Assembly (NCBI GenBank): GCA_001465935.1 | Contig: LNKV01000004.1 | Span: 434,001 to 498,000, forward strand | Direction: 5' to 3' | DNA length: 64,000 nucleotides | From: Clarireedia homoeocarpa | Taxonomy: Eukaryota; Ascomycota; Leotiomycetes; Helotiales; Rutstroemiaceae | Part shown: in pieces, positions 34,873 to 45,483 of the stretch | Layout: each line of letters begins with the position of its first letter | How positions within the stretch are numbered: position 1 is the stretch's first letter | Notes under the pieces: model-generated | Seen by the model: the letters and a program-made list of their open reading frames with translations, nothing else | What the model was told of the DNA's origin: nothing | Database searches by the model: none | Made by a program: the position numbers and the translations under genes

Positions 34873-36135
34873 CAATTCTGGCTCCCCCATCCAATCAGGT
34901 TCCTTGATGAATCCTTTTTCTACCTTGCTAGTTCTCTTCCTACTTCCAAAGTCCTCCTCCACATCTCCCTCATCGTCCCCAACACCTAAAACATCCATAG
35001 GAGCTGGTTCAACCCGTTCATCTTTCGCATATATCTTCAATCCACGTATATGTGTATCTTTTCCATTCTGATGATTCTCTACTACTTTTACTTGCACAAG
35101 AAATGCGCGTAAAGTCTTTCCATCCTCTCCGCCGCCGACATGATCGAGAGAGACATCAATCCATCCTTTTGGCTGGGCAAACGAGAGGTCGGAGAAGGGT
35201 ATTAAATCGTGGTAGCCTGTTCCTCCGAGTAGGATTATACGGGTAGGCGTATATGATTCATCTGCTTCGAAATCGAGGAAGATGCGTATCGCACGGATCT
35301 TTGCGAACTTCGCGAAGTGGATATTGAGATAATGCGGCTGCGGTCCATCGGATCTGGGATATTACGGTCAGCAGAGTTTGTGGAAGAGGTATGTAGAATC
35401 GTAGATGAATTGCTTACTGCCAGAAGAGATTGGTGTCATCGTCTCTAAGCGCAGGAACTCCACAGCCTGGTTTGCTGCTCGAGACGGTCCAGCTTGCCAA
35501 ATTCCCAATCTCTTTCAACCCTAATGTGGCAGCGTCGAATGGAGGTTCGATATCCATTGGAACTAGGGAGCGAAGCCATCAGTAACAGGATATTTGAACT
35601 GCAGATGAGTAGATCTACCAGCAGACAGAGCCGGAGGGAGAGGCATGGTAGAAGCAGTAATGCGACGGGGGTTAGGAGGTGTTGGAAGTCGAAATAATGG
35701 AGGTGGTCCAATATCGATTGCCCCAATCGCGAAACGGGAAGGCATTTTAATGAAAGACAAGCATGAAGATGAAGATATTCTTGAGTTTGCTGGTTGTACC
35801 TTCTCTCTTGGGATTTCGTTTAAATCAAGTAGAAGAAACAAAAGAAACTAACCTTCATTGGCACCTTCTTCCAAGACAGCCTCGTTTTCCGGCATGCCGA
35901 GATCATCAAACCCATCCTCATCGTCTTCATCGTCCAGCTCCGAATCATCTTCATTGAAATGTTCCTCATCAATGGGGTCGGCATCAGTTCGACCACCAGC
36001 ACCGTCATTTGTAAAGGCCATTGAGGGGGTTCTTGCATCCCGCTGGTTATGAGTTCCTCTGCGTCTCGCCGTCCCCTCGATTTGGAAATGTTGTTGGTAG
36101 TTGACGGCGGGGCGTGAAGGGGGACGTGAAGGCAT
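34867..36135 (-). CDS. APC10: Anaphase-promoting complex subunit 10 (DOC domain)
   Basis: Minus-strand exons 36135-35853, 35562-35418 and 35353-34867 join to 304 residues. The first 95 residues are low-complexity, with an acidic run (EDDSELDDEDDEDGFDDLG). The DOC domain follows: LGLKEIGNLASWTVSSSKPG, VPALRDDDTNLFWQSDGPQPH, LNIHFAKFAKIRAIRIFLDF, ESYTPTRIILLGGTGYHDL and LRAFLVQVKVVENHQNGKDT. These are the conserved strands of APC10, which helps the anaphase-promoting complex hold its substrates. The protein ends in Leu-Arg after a polar tail, close to the Ile-Arg tail known to dock APC10 on the complex. The first intron (35852-35563) is 290 bases and itself holds an open frame, so alternative use is possible. 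It is an essential, single-copy type gene. Confidence 0.92.
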
Positions 36136-37297
36136 TGCGAATGAAGTCTGCCAGAAAGAACTGCTACAACGGTTCTTGCAGTGCTAGTGCTTGTTTGTTC
36201 TGTGATTAGGTGGATATTGGAAGACGAGATTGTGATTTTGTGATTGAATCGACAGCTTTCTTGTTCAGCCACATTTTCGGATTCTGCAGTTGTTATTCTC
36301 ACCGCCCTTGACCGCCTGCCTTTCGGGGTCGCCAGTGTCTCCCATACAGATTTGCAGGTGTCGGCGGAGAAAGCCGTGGGGAAAGCAAAGATCGACAGTT
36401 CGCTATCTATGACGTCTAGTTTAGCCTGACCGCCCTTGCTACTGGGCCAGTGATTGACTGATTGTTGTTCTACAGTCGAGACAGTTTGGATCTTGAAAAT
36501 TGAAAAAGGCCAACACGGCGACCGGTGAGCGAGAATGTCGCAGGTCGACAGCGACAGCATCGCGGGTTCTCGTGTGTTCTCATAGTTTCTCGTCTCCCTT
36601 TTGCTACCCCACGATCCAACAGCCAGGAGCAAGAAGGAAGAAACATCCTTCATAGGAAGAAAGTCCGAATGCTCTCCTCGAATGCCGACGAACCAAACTA
36701 TTTGGAGCAAAGGTCGATGTTAGATCTGCAGCGGCCGTTACCCGTTCCAACCCGATTCTTATGTGTGATGTTGACTCCGGTCTAGATCCCAGGGTACGGG
36801 CCAGATGAAGACGAATAGGCTCTACGCCGAAAGAGGGTTCCGTTTCAACCCAATTCCGTGCCATTTCCGGAATCCTTAGAGTCTGCGACATTTCATTGGT
36901 CGCTTGAGAGTAAAGTTTGAAGATCTCTGGATCCCTTTTTCTTGGTTGGTTGCCAAATACAGCTCCCGGGCCATCCAACTGCCGGAGAAAGGTCGAAAAG
37001 CTTGACGCAAGTGACGTTGATTGAAGTCTGCGACAGACAATTCATGTATTTGTGGAATTACTTATATATGTATGTCCAGCGAGCTTCTCGTGGGTTTGCG
37101 AGTCGACAAAATCTCACTGTTTGATACCAAACACCTTCATTCATCTCAATCACCAACTCATTGCCAGCGCAAACATTGTTGGCCACTTAACCTATCTCTA
37201 GCGGTGGGACCAGCTAATCGGTATTCTGGTAACTGGTAACTGCTGAACTTGTTATCAGTAAGCGGTTCCCTTCTGCAACTCTATTGTTCCCGCTACC
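36136..37297. other. Intergenic DNA, no supported gene
   Basis: It covers the 5' side of APC10. A 124-codon minus frame at 36604-36978 and several shorter plus frames have no recognisable features. Confidence 0.35.
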
Positions 37298-37589
37298 ATG
37301 GTTTTCAACAAGTAAGTACTGTCTTCGCGCTCCTACCTACCCATCTACCAACACAAACGAACATAACCCTTGCAGGTGGAGAGCAAGGCGAAGCTCCGCA
37401 AAGGATCTGAGAAACCGGGAGGAAGAGCTAAGACAAGCATACGAACAAATGAGAGCAATTGAGCGACAAAATCACCCACCCACCTACGATTCTATAAACC
37501 CAGACAGCAACCGAGGAAAACACGACGCGTCAAATTATCATCCATCAATATCTCGAATGACTGAAGTCAGACCAACTCACGACTCCTGA
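37298..37589 (+). CDS. Small hydrophilic protein of 75 residues, unknown
   Basis: A 14-base first coding exon (37298-37311, MVFNK) is followed by an intron with a strong GTAAGT donor and TTGCAG acceptor (37312-37375), then exon 2 (37376-37589). The product is basic and polar, with a short helical heptad-like region (DLRNREEELRQAYEQMRAIE) that could form a coiled coil, and a Pro/Ser/Asn-rich tail. There is no signal peptide or membrane segment. The good splice signals and CCACCATGG-like start context (CTACCATGG) support a real gene; no family is recognised. Confidence 0.55.
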
Positions 37590-38299
37590 ATATGACGTGA
37601 AAGAAGGCCGGTCGTGCTAGGGATAGAAGAATGGATACTGCGAGGATAAATCCATCACTTGACAGCTGAAGATGCTATGGGAAGCATCTGCATGTCGAAG
37701 TGGGGTGCATAGAGGAATTAAGCACCACAGCTGGTTCGGAAGCTAGTTGTTGAAGGCTTACGACTGAGGAAGAAGAGATGTGTTGCATTGGACATTTACA
37801 AAGCTTTGCCACTCCTTCGAAGACCTGAAGATTGATGCTTGGAATCGTTTTAGCGAAGGAGTTGGATGATAAACATTGAATTTGTATAGGGCCATAATGG
37901 AACACCTTCGTTTTAGCGACTACCGGTGTATTTGGAATGGAACGTGCATACATGCGGTGTTCAGTCCCTTGTACAACACATCATGAAAATTCTCCAGGAG
38001 TTGAATTACCCACTGCAAAGTCCATCAGGTTCAAATTACCAAGAGACGATGTGTATTGTTCGTATTCCAATCGATGAGATCAGCCGCCCGCAGCGATCTC
38101 TTAATACAAGCTCCATGGCTGTCAATTAATATTTAGTTTTCCGCTCCATGCTATAATGTGGTATCCCCATTTTCCATCCGCATCTGAAGCCCCAAACTCC
38201 CAGCAATGCAACAAGAGCCACAGTCTCTTCTCCTCCTTCTCTCCATGCCCCCTTTCCGTGGTGTACTCCAATCCCCATTCTCATGCCCATCACAGCCCC

Positions 38300-38621
38300 T
38301 CAAACAGCAGCACCCAGCCAAATAAAATCCCTATCCAAACTAATGATCCTTCCTTCCGTCGCAGCATCGACCCGCAATTCCTGCGCACTCACACCCACGC
38401 TCTGCAGCTGCTGTGTCCGCATCCGCATCTCCATCTCTCGGCTCTTCATCTCCCTTAACAAAGGACTCTCATATTGCCATCGCAGAACATTCCATTGTGC
38501 CGGCACATCTTTGGGGAATTTGTTCTCCTTGAGAAGTTTTGGTTTGCTGGTGAGTTTCATGTTAGTGATGTCTGGTTGATGGGGCGAAATCGAGGAAATG
38601 GGAAAGGGGAGAAGGAATAGA

Positions 38622-38673
<52 letters not shown>

Positions 38674-38849
38674 CTGGGATTGCACAAGATTAAGGAGTGG
38701 GGGATAAGGAGAAAGGGGGGACTGTATAGTGGAAATGGTACGTACTTTAATTCCTCCTCCGAAGCCCAGCGATTGGTGAATCTGCCCAAGGTGAATCTCA
38801 AGCATTTAGCCAGATGAACACTCATGAATCCTGTCATGTTAAGTGCCAA
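38300..38849 (-). CDS. Small conserved-looking protein of 116 residues, unknown function
   Basis: Minus-strand exons 38849-38746 and 38546-38300 join in frame across a 199-base intron (GTACGT...CACCAG). The N-terminus (MALNMTGFMSVHLAKCLRFT) is mildly hydrophobic and basic and could be a mitochondrial presequence. The middle (PKLLKENKFPKDVPAQWNVL) and the Met/Glu/Arg-rich helix (LLREMKSREMEMRMRTQQLQ) look like a small organelle or complex-assembly protein. The end is EGRIISLDRDFIWLGAAV. I do not recognise the family. The intron carries a 48-base AG microsatellite. Confidence 0.6.
38624..38671 (+). repeat. (AG)24 microsatellite
   Basis: Forty-eight bases of perfect AG/CT dinucleotide repeat inside the intron of the small minus-strand gene; on the coding strand it reads as (CT)24, a pyrimidine tract in the intron's middle. 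Confidence 0.97.
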
Positions 38850-40026
38850 TTCGTGCGGAGAAGGTTGTCTAGCTCAATTGAAGTGGTGAGACGAGGTAGA
38901 TTTGGCAGTTGAATATGCAGGAGCGCACACGCACCCGCGCAGGAACCGGTGGGTGATCACCAACGATAAGATTTCTGGAGTCGCAGACTGCTGTATGGAA
39001 ATGGCAAAGAATGAATTGAAGAAGGAAGGCAATCCGGAAGAACATATGAAGGAATTATATATAGTGACTCATAAATCGGACATTCCATCACGACCCTGGA
39101 GGCTTCTTACTCAAAACCCAAGAAACAACTAGCCCTACCAACGCACGGCAGTCCGGAGTGGGGAGACAATGTTGCTAAGCCGAAATGTTGGTTCCTGTTT
39201 TCTCTGTGTGTCACTACGAAAGGTCTCCACTCCGAGATTCATCCCTGGGTTGGCGGATCCACAGTATGACCGAAGTCGCGGCCCGCTCCACTGGAATTGC
39301 ACGCAGGTCCAGACTAAGCATCTCCCGCCATGAGTTGGTCCTAGATTTGACGTTCTGGAAGAATGAGTAGCGGATGGGAAGGAGTTGGGGTTAAGCGCTT
39401 AATACCGGCTTGTCTTTTGAGGAAGGACATTTGGGGTTTGCTTTCGTGGTTAGTTGTGTCTGGATAAGTCAGTCATGGCAACCAAGTAATCAACCTAGCA
39501 AATCTTCCTGTGCGAGTCAACGATATCGGATCCTCCAACTTGTGTGTCTATCGGGGATGATATCATCGTCAATACCTGCAGCCTTGACATGTTTTTGGCT
39601 CATAGCGAGCCACGACCGTGTAGGTCTGAGGCCATATGCGCGGGATGGTTGTACCCATAAATGGAACTGCTCGAAGGTTGCGACCACGTGGCGCAGCAAA
39701 GATGTTACCGCGAGGACATCACATTATTCTGGCGTTCGGGAAGACTGCGGAATGCTAGCAACTTCAAGCAAAGGAGTCGCATTCCACGCACCACCATCAG
39801 CGACCAAAGAAAGGAGCCAGCGACTAGGGGACTGTGGAGAAATGAGTTGTACAATTGAAATGAAACGCTCAAGGAAAACCAATATACAAGAGGGATGCCT
39901 TAATCATAAAATGCCGCAAGAAACTCCCCGCAAATCGCACGCCCATGTCCAATCCAAGGATCGTGGAGGCTTTGATTTAATTGCGCCCTGCCTTTTTCAT
40001 TCGAACAAGACTCCCTTATACGTCAC

Positions 40027-41145
40027 TTATACTGCTGCATATCCACCTCTACTACCCCCTCCTTGCACAGTATTGAGAACTCGTCTGGTCCAATCTTTTA
40101 GGAGGTATGGAACATCGCGAATGGTGTCGCCGTGTGGTAAAAGGTCCCAGCCGCGTGCACCATATCGATTGTAGTTGAGCCATGAACCGAAGATGAGGTA
40201 GGCTGCTGTAGAAAGAAATGCACTATCATAGATCGTTAGTATTGTGTTTCAAGAGTTGAGGATGTACACGTACACAATGATAAACCAAGTGAAGAAACCC
40301 CAGTGCGTGCTGCTCTGATCGTTCCCATCATCCTTTGATCCTTCTTCACATGCCTCTTTTGTGAGCCATGTCAGTCGCAAAATATCGACATCATCATTTT
40401 TGTCCAAAGCAAAGAACTGGAGACTCGAATCATTGGCAGCTCCCCCAGTAGGTTCATCCCGCTCATCCATTTTCTCCTTCCCCTTGGGCTCCGGGGGGAC
40501 CCAGAGATTCTCCAGTCCCGTTCGGTTTCGATCGCAAATAAATTCGACAATAGCTTTCTGCGATTTCTTGTCTTTCCCTCGTCCAATAAATCCACCATTC
40601 AACTCAAATCGTAGTCCTTCTTTACCTGCATCCGAGTGTGCCTTTGAGGCACTCAGACGTTCATACTTCGCATCGAGAGACCCTCCGCCCACATTCTCTA
40701 GACTCCCTGCAAAAGGTATTATTTCTTTGGTCGCATCGGAACCTTCTGCTTCGTTGATAACATGGGTAATTCCGCACACTGTAGAAAGATCAAAGATTAG
40801 CTATGAATTTTAAGAGTGACACCATCAACCATCGAGTGCCTATGATTAACGGTAGGGAAGGACATTACCCCTAGTACCGCCTGGGCATTGATGGAAGCCC
40901 TTTTTGACGATGGCTTTGCAGATGTCTATCGTATACGTGGTGTTCGTCCATCCTTTTCCTTCTTCGCCAACATAGTCTTCGACACTATGTAGCACTGAAT
41001 GCGGGCCGTCCAATGCACCTAAATTGAATGTCCGCCCATCGATTACAATGTTTTTGCAATCAAAATTTCCAGAAGCAGTGCCAAGTAGAGGAAAGAGTAT
41101 CGTAGCCAGTATGGCGGCTTCAGTTTGGATGTGAGCCAACCGCAT
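40027..41145 (-). CDS. ATG27: Autophagy-related protein 27
   Basis: Minus-strand exons 41145-40869, 40778-40274 and 40222-40027 join to 325 residues. Residues 1-26 form a signal peptide (AAILATILFPLLGTASG). The lumenal MRL/Atg27 domain shows NFDCKNIVIDGRTFNLGALD, TYTIDICKAI, HQCPGGTRVCGITHV across the first splice, and VEFICDRNRTG. A single membrane segment follows (WGFFTWFIIVAFLSTAAYLIFG, spanning the second splice). A short cytosolic tail ends GGYAAV, matching the tyrosine sorting signal of Atg27 proteins. Atg27 cycles between vacuole, Golgi and endosomes and helps supply membrane through Atg9. All parts are present; it is a single-copy core gene. Confidence 0.93.
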
Positions 41146-41539
41146 GATTGTAATGGTGCAAACGCTTCCAACTCCAAGTAGACACTGGCGGTCTCGCCCG
41201 CAGAAAACAGTGGGAAGTAGAAATGTCGCTTGTTGCGTCGGATGGATGGATGGCAGGTAAAAGCTTGAAATGGTTCAGTGTTGGACTTGGACTTGTGTGT
41301 TGTATTTGATCGGTATAGGAATTGTGATGATTGTTCTTTGTGGTTTCATTACCTTGTAGGGTTGTAGCTTCCTCAATGTCTTTCCCAGCAGGCACCGGAG
41401 GATGACGGTGATTACATAAGTCTAGGCTTCAGTCGCAACAAGTCGATCAACCAGGACCAGAACAGAACAAAACTCCAAACAATGAGCAAAATTAAGACAA
41501 CCTCCGTCGTGCCCAGTACGGAGAGCGGCGATTCTTTTC

Positions 41540-41581
41540 AAGTATGATTGATATGAGGTCTAAGTATGATTGATATGAGGT
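41540..41581 (+). repeat. Short tandem duplication (20-base unit)
   Basis: AAGTATGATTGATATGAGGT occurs at 41540-41559 and again at 41562-41581, two bases apart, upstream of the Atg27 gene. No inverted ends or coding role are seen. Confidence 0.85.
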
Positions 41582-41589
41582 TTATCTCT

Positions 41590-42781
41590 TCCACCTCCTC
41601 TCGAGCGCGACTGCGACTGTCCCTCCACAGTAGCCTCATGGCTTCTATTCTTCGGCCCTGCTACCTCTGACTTCTGTAGAAGTGCAGCTTTGTGAGACAA
41701 CAGTGTTCCGGCCCCCAGATGCTATACATTGAGAGGTACGTGGTAGTGCAAGAGTCCATATGGCAGGCCAGATCAGATGGAGTGCAATATTGCAGGAAGA
41801 CCGATGCTTACGGACGGCGACAGTACTGTTGGGTATGGAAGTTCATATGGCCGGTCTTCCTACTTCCAACCTTTCCACAATATCATCAACCACAAGACGA
41901 AATAACTACAGAACTATCATATATTACGAGTGGCTTATGTACCTCTTATATCGGAAGCAGCAGACCTTTCTGCTTGACACTACTATGTTACCACACTCAA
42001 CATCGTCGTGAGATGGCGCTTTCGATGTTCCATTACAGACAGTCGAAGTATAGAGCCATCCAACCGTTCTAGATAACAGACGAAAGCGTTTATCATTTCC
42101 ATCTACGACTCCTTGAGCCTCTACCGAATCTCATCAACCAGTAACTGGCATTCCGGACATCGCGATTCCCCTAATGCTCGAAGTTTCAGATCACAATTGC
42201 GCCTCAGTGGGACTAGGAGATACGTGATGCGGAGCCTTTCAGGAGCGGACAACTTCGCAGGGCCGTTTTGTTGTTCCATACCAGCACGGCTACTTCCTCG
42301 CCAAGGTCGTCATGACAATACATAATGGCAGCGTCTAGTGAGGCTCCTCCAGACGCCCGAGTCCAAGGCTTAATCAGTCTCAGATACTGCTTTGATCATT
42401 CGAGGTAACAATGGTATTTATGCCCTTGAGTCCTGCGCTGAAGTGCTATACTTAAGCATTGCCTTCAAGTATCCTAATTCCGCAATTGGCTACCGAACCC
42501 GGTTCCCAACCTAGTAGGCGCTGGAATTTTGAGCCTCACGTAAAGCCAGGTGCCCAGGTAAGCTTCTAGCGAGGATCTACAATAGAATTGAGGCTCAACA
42601 GACAATGCCCCAGTATAGGTTCGCCCGAGATGCCCTCGTTCATTCGGCCGTTTCGTTGGTGATGCCTACATATAATCCGAGTGGATGGTTCACCAGATCA
42701 AGGTATTTACTCTGATTTCTGACGATCCTTGCAATCCACAGAGCAGAACACAGTGAAGGATTCCTCAGCCCTGTTGCGAAA
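41590..42781. other. Intergenic DNA, no supported gene
   Basis: Only short, overlapping frames in both directions (up to 126 codons at 41692-42072) without coding features. A TATA-like ACATATAAT at about 42668 lies 110 bases before the putative small secreted protein. Confidence 0.35.
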
Positions 42782-43302
42782 ATGCTCTTCCTTTACATCA
42801 TCACAATAGCTCCCTCTCCAATTGCGCATTGCTGTGTAGACTTTGTATTCAAATACGATTACTCAGTGAACTATTATTCGGGCACCGTCCATGATGACAC
42901 CTCGACTGACAATCCCGTTTGCATCTTGGACTCCACCATGCTTCTACTTGGTTACGAGAACTCCAAGGGGGAAACCAACTCAGATGGAGCGGTTCAATAT
43001 AGAGCGAGCGAGCAGCGCGCATTGATCACGACTGTATTGAGGGTTATAAAGCCTCCATTGATGTAGACTTCACGACAGGAAACGTCATATACAACTCGAA
43101 ACATATCAATGGTCGATTAATCAACGGAGCCCCATTCAATTTCGACCTTAAGACGACCACAATTACAGAAGGGGGCGTCGACATTGGAGCACAGCAAAAT
43201 AGAACCTTATGTGGACTCGAGTTTGGGCGATATGGTGTTCCACTCACTGTTGTATACCCGTGGTTGACTTTGGCATATTGTCGGCGACTTTCGCCCCAAT
43301 AA
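42782..43302 (+). CDS. Putative small secreted protein, about 151 residues
   Basis: Exon 1 is 42782-42950. A possible intron 42951-43015 (GTTACG...GAGCAG, 65 bases) and exon 2 43016-43302 give 151 residues in frame. The N-terminus MLFLYIITIAPSPIAHC looks like a signal peptide. The mature part has five cysteines (in HCC, NPVCILD, HDCIEGY and TLCGLEF, plus LAYC near the end), an N-glycosylation site, and beta-rich repeats of the type DFTTGNVIYNSKHINGRLING. The frame of the second exon is unmistakably protein-like and differs by one base from that of the first, so an intron or a frameshift must lie between; the donor is weak. Unknown family. A role as an extracellular or effector-type protein is a guess from its form. 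Confidence 0.45.
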
Positions 43303-43745
43303 CTCCCGGTTGAGCTCTTATATCTCAACTAATTTTTGAAACGCTTGCTGTTTTCAGTGATCGCTGCATTCCAGTTATTATATCGTGCTACATGGTGCGC
43401 ACTCTTATGTAGTCGGTGAGCGCATGTCACTCTGGTTATTTGATATTCCTATATTATGGCTCCTGTGGATTTTGGGGCGTTTTTTTGCTTACAACCTCGC
43501 AGCCTTGAAGGTTTCCCTTACTGGTTGGCTAAACCAAAAATTCGATATTACCCCCAATGCCTGTAGGCACCTCTCTGCTTAGCCTTCCCGCCGAGTACAA
43601 ATGCCCTTAATGCCCCACCAGAACCTGAGGAAAGTCTTCCGCTTCCCAGTATTAATGTTCTATATAAATTAATCTGTCTGCTGCTCCAGTTTCCAGTTTC
43701 AGTGGTCAATATAAAATTCTCTCAACATCTCATTACAATATCACT

Positions 43746-44797
43746 ATGCCGCCATCACCAAGCTTCTCGTCGCCACCACCAGCTTATATCAACGACACAC
43801 TTAACGGCCAGAGAGGTACTCCGGAGTTCTCGAATGCAGCCTCGCAGCCACAATGCGTGTGCGGTGGCATTACTCCAACATTGTCTAACATGCGTCCAGA
43901 GGAACATCCCGTTTCGGTCACCAGCACCGTAGATACCCGAAATCGTGTTGATGTCGAAAGTACAGTATCAGCTGCTGGTCCTAGCACTGCCGTTACTACT
44001 TCTTCAGTATCTGGGCATGACAAGCTAGTCTCCAAACTGGAACAAGTCATTCAAGCTCTCGAAAGCAAAGACGAGAAACCATCGCAAGAAGACAAGCTTA
44101 TCTCCCGTCTCGAGAACGTCATTCGTCGTATTGGAGATACTGGCATATCCGAAGGAAAACAAGATACCAGGAAACCCATCAAGCTTAAGGACGCCGTAGG
44201 CAGAAAATTCAGTTTTCCCTATTATCGATGTGAAACTTGGGCTGTAAGTGCTTCTGAGAACTGCCTCCCAGTCCGATACTGATATACCAATAGGGCATTG
44301 AGGAACTCATCAAACAAGCATTTCTTCATGTTGAAATCCTCGGTCCGCATGTCAATGAGGGTCACTACGATCTCATGAATCCGGCAGGAGAAGTAATTCT
44401 CCCGCAATTGTGGGAGGATCATGTTGAGCCTGGATGGTCTATCTCCATGTCGATGTGGCCAATGCCAAGTCCTAATCCTAGACCACCCCCACCACCTGTC
44501 CATGTTATCGTAGATAGAGGTCCACCACCGCCTCCTCCATTATTATCCCCAAGACTTCCGCCATCGCCACCAGAATATATTCGCCGTTCCGCTTGCTCCA
44601 GGCATCACGCATCCGATTTTGATTCTTTTACGTCCGAAAAGAAAGGAATCCGCGGGCTGTGGAGGAAAATAACAGGGGTCTTTAAGAGAAGGTAAGATCT
44701 TAACAGGATGCATCTTCGGGGGCTCTTATTGACATACTCATTCATTAGATCGAAGGACTATGATTCCGATAGTAGTTCAAGTCTAACCGATGACTAA
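43746..44797 (+). CDS. Fungal ubiquitin-like-domain protein with proline-rich tail
   Basis: Three exons (43746-44243, 44294-44691, 44749-44797) give 314 residues. The first 90 residues are disordered. A Lys/Glu helix pair follows (KLVSKLEQVIQALESK, KLISRLENVIRRIGD). The folded core KDAVGRKFSFPYYRCETWA | GIEELIKQAF...HYDLMNPAGEVILPQLWEDHVEPGW is the ubiquitin-like domain found in many Pezizomycotina proteins of unknown role. After it come a polyproline stretch (PNPRPPPPPVH, RGPPPPPPLL), which could bind SH3 or WW domains, and a basic C-terminus ending in a Ser/Asp-rich exon of 16 codons. It is probably a cytosolic or nuclear scaffold; no enzyme motif. Confidence 0.85.
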
Positions 44798-45483
44798 TAT
44801 AGAGCACTTATGGCTTCTATCCTGTTTGTCTTCTTTGAGTTAATCTTTTTATTACATGCAGGCCTTTGACGATGTGGAGGGGCACGGCGGGAATTTCTAC
44901 CCTTGAAATTGAGAGATTTTTAGTCGGTTTCTCCGAATAATGAAGGATAATTTTGATACGTTTGGATTTCTTTGTTGTCGTCGCTCTTTTCTGAATTTAG
45001 TTCATTACATTTTCCCCAATAATCACATCTTACTTTTTACATGGAGATAAGTTATCACCTCACAATTATGACATGATAAAATACCGAGAGCTCTCTGTAT
45101 GACTGCATGTATCAGAGCCACTTCATTGGCTATGAATTCGGAGAATAAGCATCAGTTACCCCAACTTGTCTTAGAACTGCGCGTACCCCTCCCATATCCC
45201 TGCCAAGTTTCCGTCAATTATCGCGATACATCTCTTATCAATATTTTACCTGCGGAGGAACCAATGAAATCAACAAATCAATCTGTGACATCCTGTACCC
45301 TTACGATAACCCGAGTTCGTTGGGTGAGAATGTGGTGGTTTTCTAATCTCTTTAAGTAGTTCCAACTTGGCATATTGTTGTAGCCACATCTACTGTCTGT
45401 GTCACTGCACTGAACGCATAGACTCATAGAATATCTCGAAGCTGAAGAATTGCTACGACGTTTATTTGCTTGAGTGTACGAAG
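44798..45483. other. Intergenic DNA, no gene seen
   Basis: A spacer between the ubiquitin-like-domain gene and the permease, both on the plus strand. No supported frame or repeat. Confidence 0.4.

Noticed and set aside
35563..35841. 92-codon frame inside the APC10 first intron
   Set aside because: Removing this segment joins the DOC-domain frame exactly; as an exon it would end the protein early.
36604..36978. 124-codon minus-strand frame
   Set aside because: Intergenic, no recognisable feature or splice support.
39410..40174. 254-codon plus-strand frame overlapping the end of ATG27
   Set aside because: It is antisense to the true last exon of ATG27 for part of its length and has no protein-like pattern.
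41692..42072. 126-codon plus-strand frame
   Set aside because: Overlaps other random frames; no family resemblance.
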